From the NCBI RefSeq assembly GCF_021401085.1, contig NZ_JACBFP010000011.1:35199-99198 (forward strand): DNA of 64,000 nt, read 5' to 3'. The position numbers and the translations under genes are program-made. The notes beneath the pieces were generated by a model. That model was not told where the DNA came from. It saw only the letters and a list, made by a program, of their open reading frames with translations, and ran no database searches. The stretch comes from Chryseobacterium sp. R2A-55. Lineage in GTDB: Bacteria > Bacteroidota > Bacteroidia > Flavobacteriales > Weeksellaceae. Each line of letters starts with the position of its first letter. Position 1 is the first letter of the stretch. Shown in pieces: positions 55,508 through 62,712 of the stretch.

Positions 55508-55954
55508 ATGTTTTTAAAAATAGAAGATTTAGGAACCACCATTTACAGCTATCAAATAGAGCAAATCACTGAGGGTGACGAAAATATTTTGCTTCAGGCA
55601 ATGGCCTCAGCTGAGGAAGAAGTCCGCAGCTATCTAAGCGCAATCGAATGGAGCGACGGCCGGCCGCGTTTGGATGTTCCCGCGATCCTGGGAGCCACCG
55701 GAACCAACCGCAACGCCTTACTGGTCCGCATGACTGCCACAATCGCCAAATTCTATGTAATTGAGCTATGCAATGCGGATGTTATTTACGAAACCGCCAA
55801 AGAAAGGTACGACCGTGCCATCGCGTGGTTAAAACAGTTGGCGCGTGGTGAAATCAAATTAAGCACTTTGCCCGAAACGCCTGAACTAGATCCGGATTCA
55901 TCCGGAACTGAACCTTTTGTGTACGGATCCCGTGAAAAATTTAACCATGAGTAA
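55508..55954 (+). CDS. gp36/DUF1320-like head protein
   Basis: 148 residues. The helical body ILLQAMASAEEEVRSYLSA then ALLVRMTATIAKFYVIELCN and RYDRAIAWLKQLARGEIKLSTLP is the pattern of Mu gp36 (DUF1320) head-completion proteins. It follows TerL by 14 bp and overlaps the small gene 55947-56090 (gagtaATG...). A connector between portal and tail. Confidence 0.75.
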   Translation: MFLKIEDLGTTIYSYQIEQITEGDENILLQAMASAEEEVRSYLSAIEWSDGRPRLDVPAILGATGTNRNALLVRMTATIAKFYVIELCNADVIYETAKERYDRAIAWLKQLARGEIKLSTLPETPELDPDSSGTEPFVYGSREKFNHE

Positions 55955-56090
55955 TATGAGAAAAGCAGTTAAAATCATTGCCTTCCAAATCGGTGTGAAT
56001 GTATTGGGATTTCCGGAGTTTCACGTACACCGGGTGACTGATCTTTTTGCCGTTCACTCAAAATATTTCAAAGCATTTTCAAAAAATTAA
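55947..56090 (+). CDS. Small phage protein of unknown function
   Basis: 47 residues (MSNMRKAVKIIAFQIGVNVL to YFKAFSKN), starting inside the last codons of the gp36-like gene and stopping 3 bp before the portal ATG. The tight spacing indicates a translated gene. Basic and partly hydrophobic; no family recognised. Confidence 0.5.
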   Translation: MSNMRKAVKIIAFQIGVNVLGFPEFHVHRVTDLFAVHSKYFKAFSKN

Positions 56091-56093
56091 ACC

Positions 56094-57335
56094 ATGACCA
56101 GAAAATTCAATAATAGATCCCAAAAAAACAGAAACCAGCTCGCTGCACAAACTAAGGTGAAAAGTGGCGGTAACAAACTGTTTCCTCAACTCGTAGAAAA
56201 AACAGTTACCCAGACGCGTCAGGATATTGCGAAAATGGTTGCAGCCAGAAATGCATTCAATAATTCCGACAGTCCATCATCGTATCTATTCTACAATCTA
56301 CTCGACGTCATCATGGATGATGCATTGCTGACTTCACAAGTTGAGAACAGAATTCAAGACAGTTTAGGAACCTCGTTTAATCTTCGAAAAAAAGGCGGCG
56401 ACATTGACCCTGAACTTACGGAAACTTATCAAAATTCTGAACTGTTTAACGACCTTATAACACAGATCATCAATTCAAGACTGTACGGTCATTCTTTAAT
56501 TGAATTCGACTGGAAACAAGACGGGCTGAATGAGCCACAATTGAAAATAGATCTTATTCCGCGGCAGAATGTTTTAGCGAAAAAAGGCGTGATGCTTTTC
56601 GATTATAATGAAGATAAAGGCGTGAAGTTCCGTGAAGTTCCGGAATATGGCACATGGATTTTAGAATTTGGAAAGCCTGGACAAATGGGACTTTTAAACA
56701 AGGCAATTCCTCACGTTTTATTCAAGAAATTCGCTCAATCCTGCTGGTCCGAATTATGTGAAATCTATGGCATTCCGCCACGCGTTTATAAAACAGACGC
56801 CTCAGATCCGCAGGCGGTCGCACGGGGAAAAAAGATGATGCAGGACATGGGTTCCGCCGCCTGGTTCATCATCGATACTGAAGAATCTTTCGAGTGGGCA
56901 AAGGGCGTGAACACCAATGGCGACGTTTACGGTAATTTGCTCAATTTCTGCGATAATCAGAATTCCCTGCTGATATCCGGTGCGGTAGTTGGCCAGGATA
57001 CTAAACATGGATCCAACAGCAAAGAACAGGCGTCACAAAAACTGTTATCCAAACTGGTCCTCGCTGATATGGCGATGGTCGAAATGTACATGAATTCCAA
57101 GGTAATGCCGGCACTTGCAAGAATCGGCATTATTCCTGCTGATTTCATCTTTCAGTGGGAAATTTCGGAAGATCTGGGAACTTTGTGGGAAAGAACCGTT
57201 CAGGCGCTCGCGCACTTTGATGTGGACCCGGAATGGATCAAAGACAAATTCGGAATCGAGGTCACTGGCATAAAACAGAACGCCGTTCCATTACCCGGCT
57301 CAAACTTAAACGTCGCTGAAAGTTTTTTCGTCTAA
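56094..57335 (+). CDS. DUF935 portal protein (Mu gp29-like)
   Basis: 413 residues of the Mu-type portal family. Conserved blocks: LLDVIMDDALLTSQVENRI, GHSLIEFDWKQDGLNEPQLK, LIPRQNVLAKKGVMLF, CEIYGIPPRVYKTDASDP, GNLLNFCDNQNSLLISGAVVGQ. The stop codon (57333-57335) is preceded by TTTTTTC (57323-57329), a classical -1 slippery heptamer, and the -1 frame continues without stop into the MuF gene. A portal-MuF fusion may thus be made. The portal forms the DNA-entry vertex. Confidence 0.88.
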   Translation: MTRKFNNRSQKNRNQLAAQTKVKSGGNKLFPQLVEKTVTQTRQDIAKMVAARNAFNNSDSPSSYLFYNLLDVIMDDALLTSQVENRIQDSLGTSFNLRKKGGDIDPELTETYQNSELFNDLITQIINSRLYGHSLIEFDWKQDGLNEPQLKIDLIPRQNVLAKKGVMLFDYNEDKGVKFREVPEYGTWILEFGKPGQMGLLNKAIPHVLFKKFAQSCWSELCEIYGIPPRVYKTDASDPQAVARGKKMMQDMGSAAWFIIDTEESFEWAKGVNTNGDVYGNLLNFCDNQNSLLISGAVVGQDTKHGSNSKEQASQKLLSKLVLADMAMVEMYMNSKVMPALARIGIIPADFIFQWEISEDLGTLWERTVQALAHFDVDPEWIKDKFGIEVTGIKQNAVPLPGSNLNVAESFFV

Positions 57336-57388
57336 GGGCTGAAGGACATCGGCCTGTCAGCCCGCAACAGTATTTTAACGGTCTGCAT

Positions 57389-58828
57389 TTGCGGTTAAGT
57401 TCATTATATGACTGCAGCTGCGAAAGCTGTCAGAAACTCAATCTTGCTGCGAACTCAGACGGACCTACTTTTAAATCAGTTTTAAAAGCTGCTGAAAACG
57501 CGTTTAAACATCTTCATGAAAAAGGATCGTACAGCCCGGAAGATCTCAAAGATAAACCGTATCAAAAACTCATCGATGAAACGAATAAAGTTTTTAATTC
57601 GGCAGTTACCGATAACGACATCCCGCCAGAAATGCTGGCAAAGCTGCAGAATGATACTTTTGTTTTTTCCGGATTAAGAACACATGCTCAATTACTGGAA
57701 GCATCAACCATGCTCATGGAAGATGGGAAGATCCGCAGTTTCGATGCTTTTGCCAATGATTTCAATAAAGTTAATTCCAAGTACAATCAGAACTATCTGG
57801 AAGCGGAATGGCAGTTTGCGGTATCGAGCTCACAGAGTGCTGCCAATTGGGCGGCAATTGACCAGGACGGTAGATATAATTTACAGTATAGAACGGCGAA
57901 TGATAGCCGAGTTCGTGATGATCATGCCGTGCTGCAAGATACTACACTTCCGGTAGATGATCCGTTCTGGATGTCCTATTATCCGCCGAACGGTTGGCGC
58001 TGCAGATGTACCGCCGTGGAAGTTCTTAAAGAAAAATACACAGTTTCTGATTCTGAAAAAGCCAATGCAGCCGGTGACCGTGCCACCACCAAAATAGGAC
58101 CGGACGGAAAAAACAGAAGCGAGATCTTCAGGTTTAATCCCGGAATGGAACAAAAGGTATTCCCACCGAAACATCCGTATAATAAATTGAAGGGTTCGGA
58201 AGAGGTGAAAGCTGTAGTAAATCAAAATATAATTGAAGAAAAATTAAGCATCACAAAAGGAAAAGAAATGACTTTTGAAGAAGCAAACGAATTAAAAGGA
58301 AATGTTAATTATGGAAAAGGTCATGGATACACTATAAATTGCCAATCCTGTGTCGTGTCAAATGAATTACGTCGAAGAGGCTATGATGTTACAGCATTGG
58401 AAAATACTAAAAAAAAGGATAACATTCCATTTAAACTATCTTATAAGACAAACTGGGCATGGCTAAATGAAAAAGGGGAAATGCCTGCAAAAACAAAAGT
58501 TGGCGGTTATGATGGCACTGATAGAAGAGGACGAACAAAATCTAAGTCAATTGTTCAGTTGTCAAAGGAATTAAATGATTTTACAAAAGACGTCGGTAGA
58601 TATCATATTGATTTTGGATGGAAAAAATCTAACGGCGGACATATAATAACATTAGAGCGAATAGGCGATGGAAAAGTAAGGTTTTATGATCCGCAGAATG
58701 GTAAAATAGTTAGATGGACTGAATTAAGTAAACAAATATCTCTGTTGCATGGCGTAAATGTGCTAAGAGTAGATAATCTACTGTTAAACACAGATATAAT
58801 AGATGGTATTGTTCAAAAATTACCCTAA
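57389..58828 (+). CDS. MuF-type head protein with C-terminal papain-fold toxin domain
   Basis: 479 residues from the TTG at 57389; there is no in-frame ATG and the frame is open back to 57320. Residues 60-270 are a Mu gpF/minor-head domain ending in the NDSRVRDDHA, PPNGWRCRCTAVEVL signature. From about residue 290 a different, more AT-rich module resembles papain-fold toxins (Tox-PL, glutamine-deamidase type): NCQSC with Cys318/Cys321, GGHIITLERI with His418, and RFYDPQNGK with Asp434. Such MuF toxins are known in temperate phages. They would be packaged in the head and injected, or released at lysis. A small convergent gene follows, probably immunity. Confidence 0.75.
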   Translation: MRLSSLYDCSCESCQKLNLAANSDGPTFKSVLKAAENAFKHLHEKGSYSPEDLKDKPYQKLIDETNKVFNSAVTDNDIPPEMLAKLQNDTFVFSGLRTHAQLLEASTMLMEDGKIRSFDAFANDFNKVNSKYNQNYLEAEWQFAVSSSQSAANWAAIDQDGRYNLQYRTANDSRVRDDHAVLQDTTLPVDDPFWMSYYPPNGWRCRCTAVEVLKEKYTVSDSEKANAAGDRATTKIGPDGKNRSEIFRFNPGMEQKVFPPKHPYNKLKGSEEVKAVVNQNIIEEKLSITKGKEMTFEEANELKGNVNYGKGHGYTINCQSCVVSNELRRRGYDVTALENTKKKDNIPFKLSYKTNWAWLNEKGEMPAKTKVGGYDGTDRRGRTKSKSIVQLSKELNDFTKDVGRYHIDFGWKKSNGGHIITLERIGDGKVRFYDPQNGKIVRWTELSKQISLLHGVNVLRVDNLLLNTDIIDGIVQKLP

Positions 58829-59062
58829 ACTTTCTGTGGTATCCGGAGATACTTCGGTAAAGTGCATAAGACTGTATATTTCTGAAGTTTTATTTTCACG
58901 AGCAACGCCATCCTTTACTAGAATAAAAGTTGGATAGCCAATAATAATCATGTCTTCAGGTTGAGCAATATACACATCAAAGCCGTTCCATTTCTCTTGA
59001 AAATCAACAGAAATAAAACCTTTTGATTCAGCAAACGTTAAAGCTATTTTATCGTTTTCCAT
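58820..59062 (-). CDS. Candidate immunity protein for the MuF toxin
   Basis: 80 residues, acidic, no signal peptide (MENDKIALTFAESKGFISVD start). It lies on the minus strand inside an otherwise rightward head operon, overlapping the MuF toxin's last codons by 9 bp. It has its own full promoter 5 bp upstream. A toxin-adjacent, independently expressed small acidic protein is the layout of an antitoxin/immunity gene that must act in a silent lysogen. No immunity family is recognised; the role is inferred from context. Confidence 0.6.
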   Translation of the reverse strand: MENDKIALTFAESKGFISVDFQEKWNGFDVYIAQPEDMIIIGYPTFILVKDGVARENKTSEIYSLMHFTEVSPDTTESLG

Positions 59063-59066
59063 ATAA

Positions 59067-59095
59067 CAAAGTTACAACTTATTTTAAATTGACAA
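59067..59095 (-). promoter_or_regulatory. Promoter of the candidate immunity gene
   Basis: On the minus strand TTG (59095-59093), an 18-nt spacer and TAACTTTG (59074-59067) match the Bacteroidetes consensus. Only 4 nt separate the -7 box from the ATG at 59062, so the mRNA should be leaderless. Confidence 0.65.
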
Positions 59096-59646
59096 TGGAT
59101 TTACAAACTTTTCATCAAAATATCATCAAAGACGTCAAAACCGAGCTGATGGATGAATTTGACCGGAACTTTGAGCGGAAGGCGTTTTTTGACCAGGCGT
59201 GGCCGAAAGTTTCACTTATCAATAACAAAGGATCCATGATGGCCAGAACCAATAAGCTAAGACGTGGTTATATAGCGAAGATCCAAGGCGAAAAGATTGC
59301 ATTTACCAACTCGATGCCGTATGCTTCCATACATAATGAAGGCGGTGAGATCACGGTAACCGCGAAAATGAAACGCTATTTCTGGGCGATGTATTACCAG
59401 GCTTCCGGCGGAATCGTTTACAATGTGAAATCCAGAGCTGCAGCCAAAACAAAAAAGAACACGGCGCTGAGCATCGAAGCTGCGCAGTTCAAAGCACTGG
59501 CTTTAATGCCGATCGGAAAAAAGATAAAGATTCCGTCCCGGCGTGTGATAGGACCACACCCACGGATTAGAGAAATTATTTCCGGGGTGGTAGATAACCA
59601 CCTTACCGAACTCAATAACATTATTTTAAACAATTTAAGACCATAA
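59095..59646 (+). CDS. gpG-like phage virion morphogenesis protein
   Basis: 183 residues from the ATG at 59095 (MDLQTFHQNIIKDVKTEL). The longer open frame upstream lies inside the immunity gene and is unlikely. It fits the phage virion-morphogenesis family (Mu gpG, P2 gpS): NKGSMMARTNKLRRGYIAKI, then SMPYASIHNEGGEI, and the end RRVIGPHPRIREIISGVVDN. It is needed for head-tail joining. The immunity promoter overlaps its 5' end on the other strand. Confidence 0.8.
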   Translation: MDLQTFHQNIIKDVKTELMDEFDRNFERKAFFDQAWPKVSLINNKGSMMARTNKLRRGYIAKIQGEKIAFTNSMPYASIHNEGGEITVTAKMKRYFWAMYYQASGGIVYNVKSRAAAKTKKNTALSIEAAQFKALALMPIGKKIKIPSRRVIGPHPRIREIISGVVDNHLTELNNIILNNLRP

Positions 59647-59648
59647 TC

Positions 59649-60101
59649 ATGGATGCATTACTGAAAGCAATTCAAAACAAAATCGCTGAAAACGCCGAAA
59701 TAAAGTATGTTGATGAAAACTGGGGACAGCTGGATCTATATGGAAACGAAATCCCGGTGAAATGGCCGTGCACTTTAATCTCGCTGAGTTCTGCAGTGTT
59801 CTCTAATATCGGAACAGATCCGAAAGCGTTACCGGTAAACCGGCAGGAAGCGACTGCAAACATCGAAATTACCGTGGCAAAACTGAAGCTTACCAACAGT
59901 AGTTTTAAAGCGCCAATGATACAGAAACTTCAGTCCTGGGAAGTATGGGATATTGTACAAGCAATTCACAATCAATTACACGGATGGAATCCAATTCCCG
60001 GAACGGGCAAACTGATCAGAACCGGAATTTCGCAAGTGCGCCGGGATGATGGTGTGCAGGAAATCAGGGTGATGTATTCTATTGGGGTTCACAACTGCTA
60101 A
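59649..60101 (+). CDS. gp37/DUF1834-like tail protein
   Basis: 150 residues directly after the gpG-like gene, the Mu gp37 position. LLKAIQNKIAENAEIKYVDE, KWPCTLISLSSAVFSNIG, WDIVQAIHNQLHGW and the end EIRVMYSIGVHNC give the pattern of tail-terminator/gp37-like proteins. It ends 252 bp before a bidirectional terminator. Its last codons overlap the small minus-strand gene by 23 bp. Confidence 0.65.
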   Translation: MDALLKAIQNKIAENAEIKYVDENWGQLDLYGNEIPVKWPCTLISLSSAVFSNIGTDPKALPVNRQEATANIEITVAKLKLTNSSFKAPMIQKLQSWEVWDIVQAIHNQLHGWNPIPGTGKLIRTGISQVRRDDGVQEIRVMYSIGVHNC

Positions 60102-60291
60102 GCTCTGCCAGCAGTTTGTCGATCGGTGTGCTGAGAATGGTATTCAGTGTAGTGCGGGAAATAGGGTATTTTGGGTATATATAGCGTTTCAGGATTCGGG
60201 TGTCCGGGATATCTTCCGTCTTGTGCTGCAGATAGATATCACGAATATTTTTGTATCGAAGTAATGTATTGCGCTGTAAAGGTTTAACCAT
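60079..60291 (-). CDS. Small putative DNA-binding regulator
   Basis: 70 residues, basic, predicted all-helical with a helix-turn-helix-like part (YPKYPISRTTLNTILSTPI). It has its own full promoter with an operator-like palindrome (60310-60341) and runs antisense into the end of the rightward head operon. That pattern suits a phage transcription regulator, for example of the late operons. No family is identified; the HTH call is by eye. Confidence 0.55.
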   Translation of the reverse strand: MVKPLQRNTLLRYKNIRDIYLQHKTEDIPDTRILKRYIYPKYPISRTTLNTILSTPIDKLLAELSSCEPQ

Positions 60292-60309
60292 AAAAATTCA
60301 TCCCTATCG

Positions 60310-60341
60310 CAAAGATATGGAAGTATATTCCATATTTACAA
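60310..60341 (-). promoter_or_regulatory. Promoter with operator palindrome upstream of the small regulator
   Basis: TTG (60341-60339), a 21-nt spacer and TATCTTTG (60317-60310) match the Bacteroidetes consensus on the minus strand. A palindrome ATATGGAA-gtata-TTCCATAT (60315-60335) fills the spacer, exactly where a repressor dimer would block polymerase. Confidence 0.65.
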
Positions 60342-60352
60342 TAGTTTATACA

Positions 60353-60380
60353 AAAAAACCGCTTATTTTAGCGGTTTTTT
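60353..60380. terminator. Bidirectional terminator
   Basis: Perfect 11-bp arms AAAAAACCGCT/AGCGGTTTTTT with a 6-nt loop; T-runs on both strands. It ends the rightward head operon (gp37-like) and the leftward operon whose last gene stops at 60383. Confidence 0.85.
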
Positions 60381-60382
60381 AT

Positions 60383-60913
60383 TTAATGTATATTTCTGAT
60401 TTCCCAATCATCCCCGTTTTTTACAAAACGGATGTTGATTCTTTTCTGCCGGTCTTCGATATATCTCTTATTGCTTTCTTTATCCAATAAGTCTTCTTTT
60501 CCTATTCCTTTTGCAAAATGCTTTTCCCACCACGGAAACAAATCCAAATATTTACCACTAACATATTTTAATGAATACGTTTCATTTCCCTGAATTCCTA
60601 AATCCTTATCAGCTCCTCGGAAAAATCTCATAAACTTGACTTCATCACACAATTTGCAATAAGTCAGTTTCATGTCTTTTTCAATTTCTTCATTTGGGAT
60701 TGCCGTATCGTAATATTTGAAAACAATATATTTTTCATAGTTTACATATTGTTCCGCAAATTTTCTCGGACTGCTGAATCCGTTCATAATGTCATCGGCA
60801 ACTTCCTTTGCCTGTTCCGCAGATGAGAGGTTGTTTAGTTTTATTGCATATTCCGTGATCTGTCCAAATCCGAACCCGGAGATAAACAGGAAAATGAGTA
60901 ATAGTTTTTTCAT
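60383..60913 (-). CDS. Secreted protein encoded in the prophage (possible moron)
   Basis: 176 residues from the ATG at 60913. The start MKKLLLIFLFISGFGFGQ is a flavobacterial signal peptide, unusual among phage genes. The mature part is charged with a C-x-x-C pair (TYCKLCDEVKFMRFF) and ends NIRFVKNGDDWEIRNIH, the kind of end seen in nuclear-transport-factor-like/DUF4878 folds. It may change the envelope of the lysogen. The gene follows several small phage genes and precedes the terminator. Function unknown. Confidence 0.65.
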   Translation of the reverse strand: MKKLLLIFLFISGFGFGQITEYAIKLNNLSSAEQAKEVADDIMNGFSSPRKFAEQYVNYEKYIVFKYYDTAIPNEEIEKDMKLTYCKLCDEVKFMRFFRGADKDLGIQGNETYSLKYVSGKYLDLFPWWEKHFAKGIGKEDLLDKESNKRYIEDRQKRINIRFVKNGDDWEIRNIH

Positions 60914-60952
60914 TGTTGTAATTTTGATCAAAGTTATAAAAAAAACCGCACA

Positions 60953-61201
60953 CTAAATCAGCGGCGGTTTTCCGGGTTTTTTTTCAAATTCTTTTTTAGC
61001 AATTAGATGCCATTCGTTCGCTTCATTGGGCGTTTGATCACCAATGCATAGCGCACATTCTGTACTGTAGTGGTGCTTAATGAAAGTGCTTCCGTGGATA
61101 TGCTCTTCGTTGTAAAAGGTTGCTGTCACTATCCGGTAACCCTTCCTTTCCAAAGCTTCCAAGACCTCTTCTTTGCTGTATTCAAAGCCGTTTATTTGCA
61201 T
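60953..61201 (-). CDS. Small phage protein of unknown function
   Basis: 82 residues. A helical start (FEYSKEEVLEALERKGYRIV) and a C-x2-C pair with nearby His (IKHHYSTECALCIGD), possibly metal-binding. Overlaps the 44-residue gene by 20 bp. Part of the small leftward gene block. Confidence 0.6.
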   Translation of the reverse strand: MQINGFEYSKEEVLEALERKGYRIVTATFYNEEHIHGSTFIKHHYSTECALCIGDQTPNEANEWHLIAKKEFEKKPGKPPLI

Positions 61202-61316
61202 TATTCAGTTTTTGTATTCTATTTAATTCTTTAATAAATTTTCCCACGGTTTTGGGATCTTGCGGTTTCCGGAACGTGTCAATAAAATCCCGGCGCTGGA
61301 TGGCTTTAATGTTCAT
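61182..61316 (-). CDS. Small phage protein of unknown function
   Basis: 44 residues (MNIKAIQRRDFIDTFRKPQ start), basic and helical. Overlaps the upstream gene's stop by 4 bp (ATGA) and the downstream gene's start by 20 bp. Such tight coupling argues that it is translated, though it is too short for a 60-residue cut-off. Confidence 0.5.
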   Translation of the reverse strand: MNIKAIQRRDFIDTFRKPQDPKTVGKFIKELNRIQKLNNANKRL

Positions 61317-61528
61317 ATTGCTTTATATTCTTGCTGTGAAATCCAAGTTAATGCACCTCTTTGTGGAAAAGCCTCATCCAATCTATCGATAGCCTCCATT
61401 TCAGTAATTGCACGTAAATATCCTTTGTTTCCCAAATTATCTTTCCAAAACCAAAATCTAGCATTTTTATTCGGTATTCGGAAACGACTTTGAGTTTCCA
61501 TAGACTCTGTAATTATTAGTTCTTTCAT
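61313..61528 (-). CDS. Small phage protein of unknown function
   Basis: 71 residues, rich in aromatics and charged residues (IPNKNARFWFWKDNLGNKGY). Embedded in the leftward small-gene block with 1-bp spacing to the upstream gene and an ATGA overlap with the next. No family recognised. Confidence 0.55.
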   Translation of the reverse strand: MKELIITESMETQSRFRIPNKNARFWFWKDNLGNKGYLRAITEMEAIDRLDEAFPQRGALTWISQQEYKAI

Positions 61529-61529
61529 T

Positions 61530-61946
61530 TTACTTCCAGTATTTTTTGTTAAGGTATGATGCCGGATAAGGGAACGCGGTTCCGTCCGACTTTAATTTCA
61601 CGAGTTCCGGGATAAACAGGATGGCTTCCATCTTATCTACATTCCCCAATTTGTTCCAGGCTTTTTCGGTTACTTCTTTTAGTCCCACTTTGCGCGGGTA
61701 CTGTTTGTAAAAGTTGGCAAAGCTCACGTCGGTCAGCTCTGCGAAGATCCACCCGGATTTCAGATCGTGCGCGCGCATCTTTGCATGCATATCTTCCACA
61801 GTAGCAGTGATGTTTGACGCTACTTTCCTAATTTTCTCGGCTTCCCAGTCGCCTTCAAATTCCACAATCTGTAAAACGCCGTTTAAACCAAATTTAAAAG
61901 TGATTTTAAGACCGGTCTTCTGATGTTTTGCTATGAAGGTTCTCAT
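61530..61946 (-). CDS. Phage protein with replication-initiator-like C-terminal part
   Basis: 138 residues. The second half reads ANFYKQYPRKVGLKEVTEKA followed by GTAFPYPASYLNKKYW. That pattern (F-x-x-x-YPRKVGxxxAxxAW ... PxPxxYLNxxxW) occurs at the end of many phage replication/DnaD-like proteins. The N-terminal half is different and unassigned. It may bind DNA or a helicase loader. Overlaps the upstream gene by 4 bp. Confidence 0.6.
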   Translation of the reverse strand: MRTFIAKHQKTGLKITFKFGLNGVLQIVEFEGDWEAEKIRKVASNITATVEDMHAKMRAHDLKSGWIFAELTDVSFANFYKQYPRKVGLKEVTEKAWNKLGNVDKMEAILFIPELVKLKSDGTAFPYPASYLNKKYWK

Positions 61947-62260
61947 AAAAGTTTTTGATGTAATTCGTTTTTAAATATTTCAATTTTATTGCTTTCATAA
62001 ATCCCGTTAAACTTATTATTGTCGGTTATCAACTCATAAAGCAAGGCGGCTAAGTGATATTTCAGCGTGAGCTGCAGTTTTTTACCGTTGGGATTTTGCG
62101 TGTATGAAAAACATCTTTGCGTAAGTATGGAAAATAGTTCCATCCGCATCGATTTACCCGCTTTTCTGCCGATATTGGCCGCTATCATTTGGCACTGATC
62201 ATTGGTGATCTTGTGAATGAGAAACAGCGTTTCTGGATCTGTTTTTAGTGTTACTTTCAT
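61943..62260 (-). CDS. Phage protein of unknown function
   Basis: 105 residues, helical, no motif (TLKTDPETLFLIHKITNDQC start). Overlaps the upstream 71-residue gene by 62 bp in another frame and the next gene by 4 bp. Typical of the early/middle region of Mu-like phages; role unknown. Confidence 0.55.
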   Translation of the reverse strand: MKVTLKTDPETLFLIHKITNDQCQMIAANIGRKAGKSMRMELFSILTQRCFSYTQNPNGKKLQLTLKYHLAALLYELITDNNKFNGIYESNKIEIFKNELHQKLL

Positions 62261-62414
62261 TTTTTTCTCTGTACTTAAATTTCAGAATGTCATCTTCAAT
62301 TTCCTGCCGGAACTGCGCAACGAGCGCACGAAGCTCTAAACCCACTGATTTACCTTCCTGGTAATATTGTTTCAGCCGGGCTTTCAGGATTAATATGAAG
62401 ATTTCATCGGTCAT
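62199..62414 (-). CDS. Small phage protein of unknown function
   Basis: 71 residues, helical first part (KARLKQYYQEGKSVGLELRA) and a polar tail. The overlap of 62 bp with the following gene is long; one of the two starts may differ. Starts 1 bp after the 100-residue gene. Confidence 0.5.
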   Translation of the reverse strand: MTDEIFILILKARLKQYYQEGKSVGLELRALVAQFRQEIEDDILKFKYREKNESNTKNRSRNAVSHSQDHQ

Positions 62415-62415
62415 A

Positions 62416-62712
62416 TCATGTGAATTCTAATCTTTTATCGTTTTTCTTAATTGTAGTTTTAAATGGAAATCCGTTATCAGGTACTTGACTTATTAAGTCT
62501 ATCAAGTTTTTTGATCCAGTGAAAACGATCCGCTTGTTTCCGTTGATTTCAATTTGTAAAGTGAGGTATTTTGTACCTTGCTTTTTTGTGGAATCTTTGA
62601 TTTCAAAACTTAGCACAGCAATCTCAACATTTATCACATCATCAACGTCCATTTTCTTTCCAATAAACTTGTTTTCTTTTGGTGTAATATTAAAATCCTT
62701 AAAGTTGAACAT
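62416..62712 (-). CDS. Phage protein of unknown function next to the reverse transcriptase
   Basis: About 98 residues from the ATG at 62712 (MFNFKDFNITPKENKFIGKK), beta-rich with KYLTLQIEINGNKRIVFTGS, reminiscent of OB-fold or ssDNA-binding-like small phage proteins but not identified. It starts inside the last codons of the reverse transcriptase gene (14-bp overlap), so the two are cotranscribed. It is not of the size or type of the DGR accessory protein Avd. Confidence 0.55.
   Translation of the reverse strand: MFNFKDFNITPKENKFIGKKMDVDDVINVEIAVLSFEIKDSTKKQGTKYLTLQIEINGNKRIVFTGSKNLIDLISQVPDNGFPFKTTIKKNDKRLEFT

Noticed and set aside
59023..59094. 24-residue extension of the gpG-like protein
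   Set aside because: It lies within the opposite-strand immunity gene and its promoter; the ATG at 59095 gives the family-type start.
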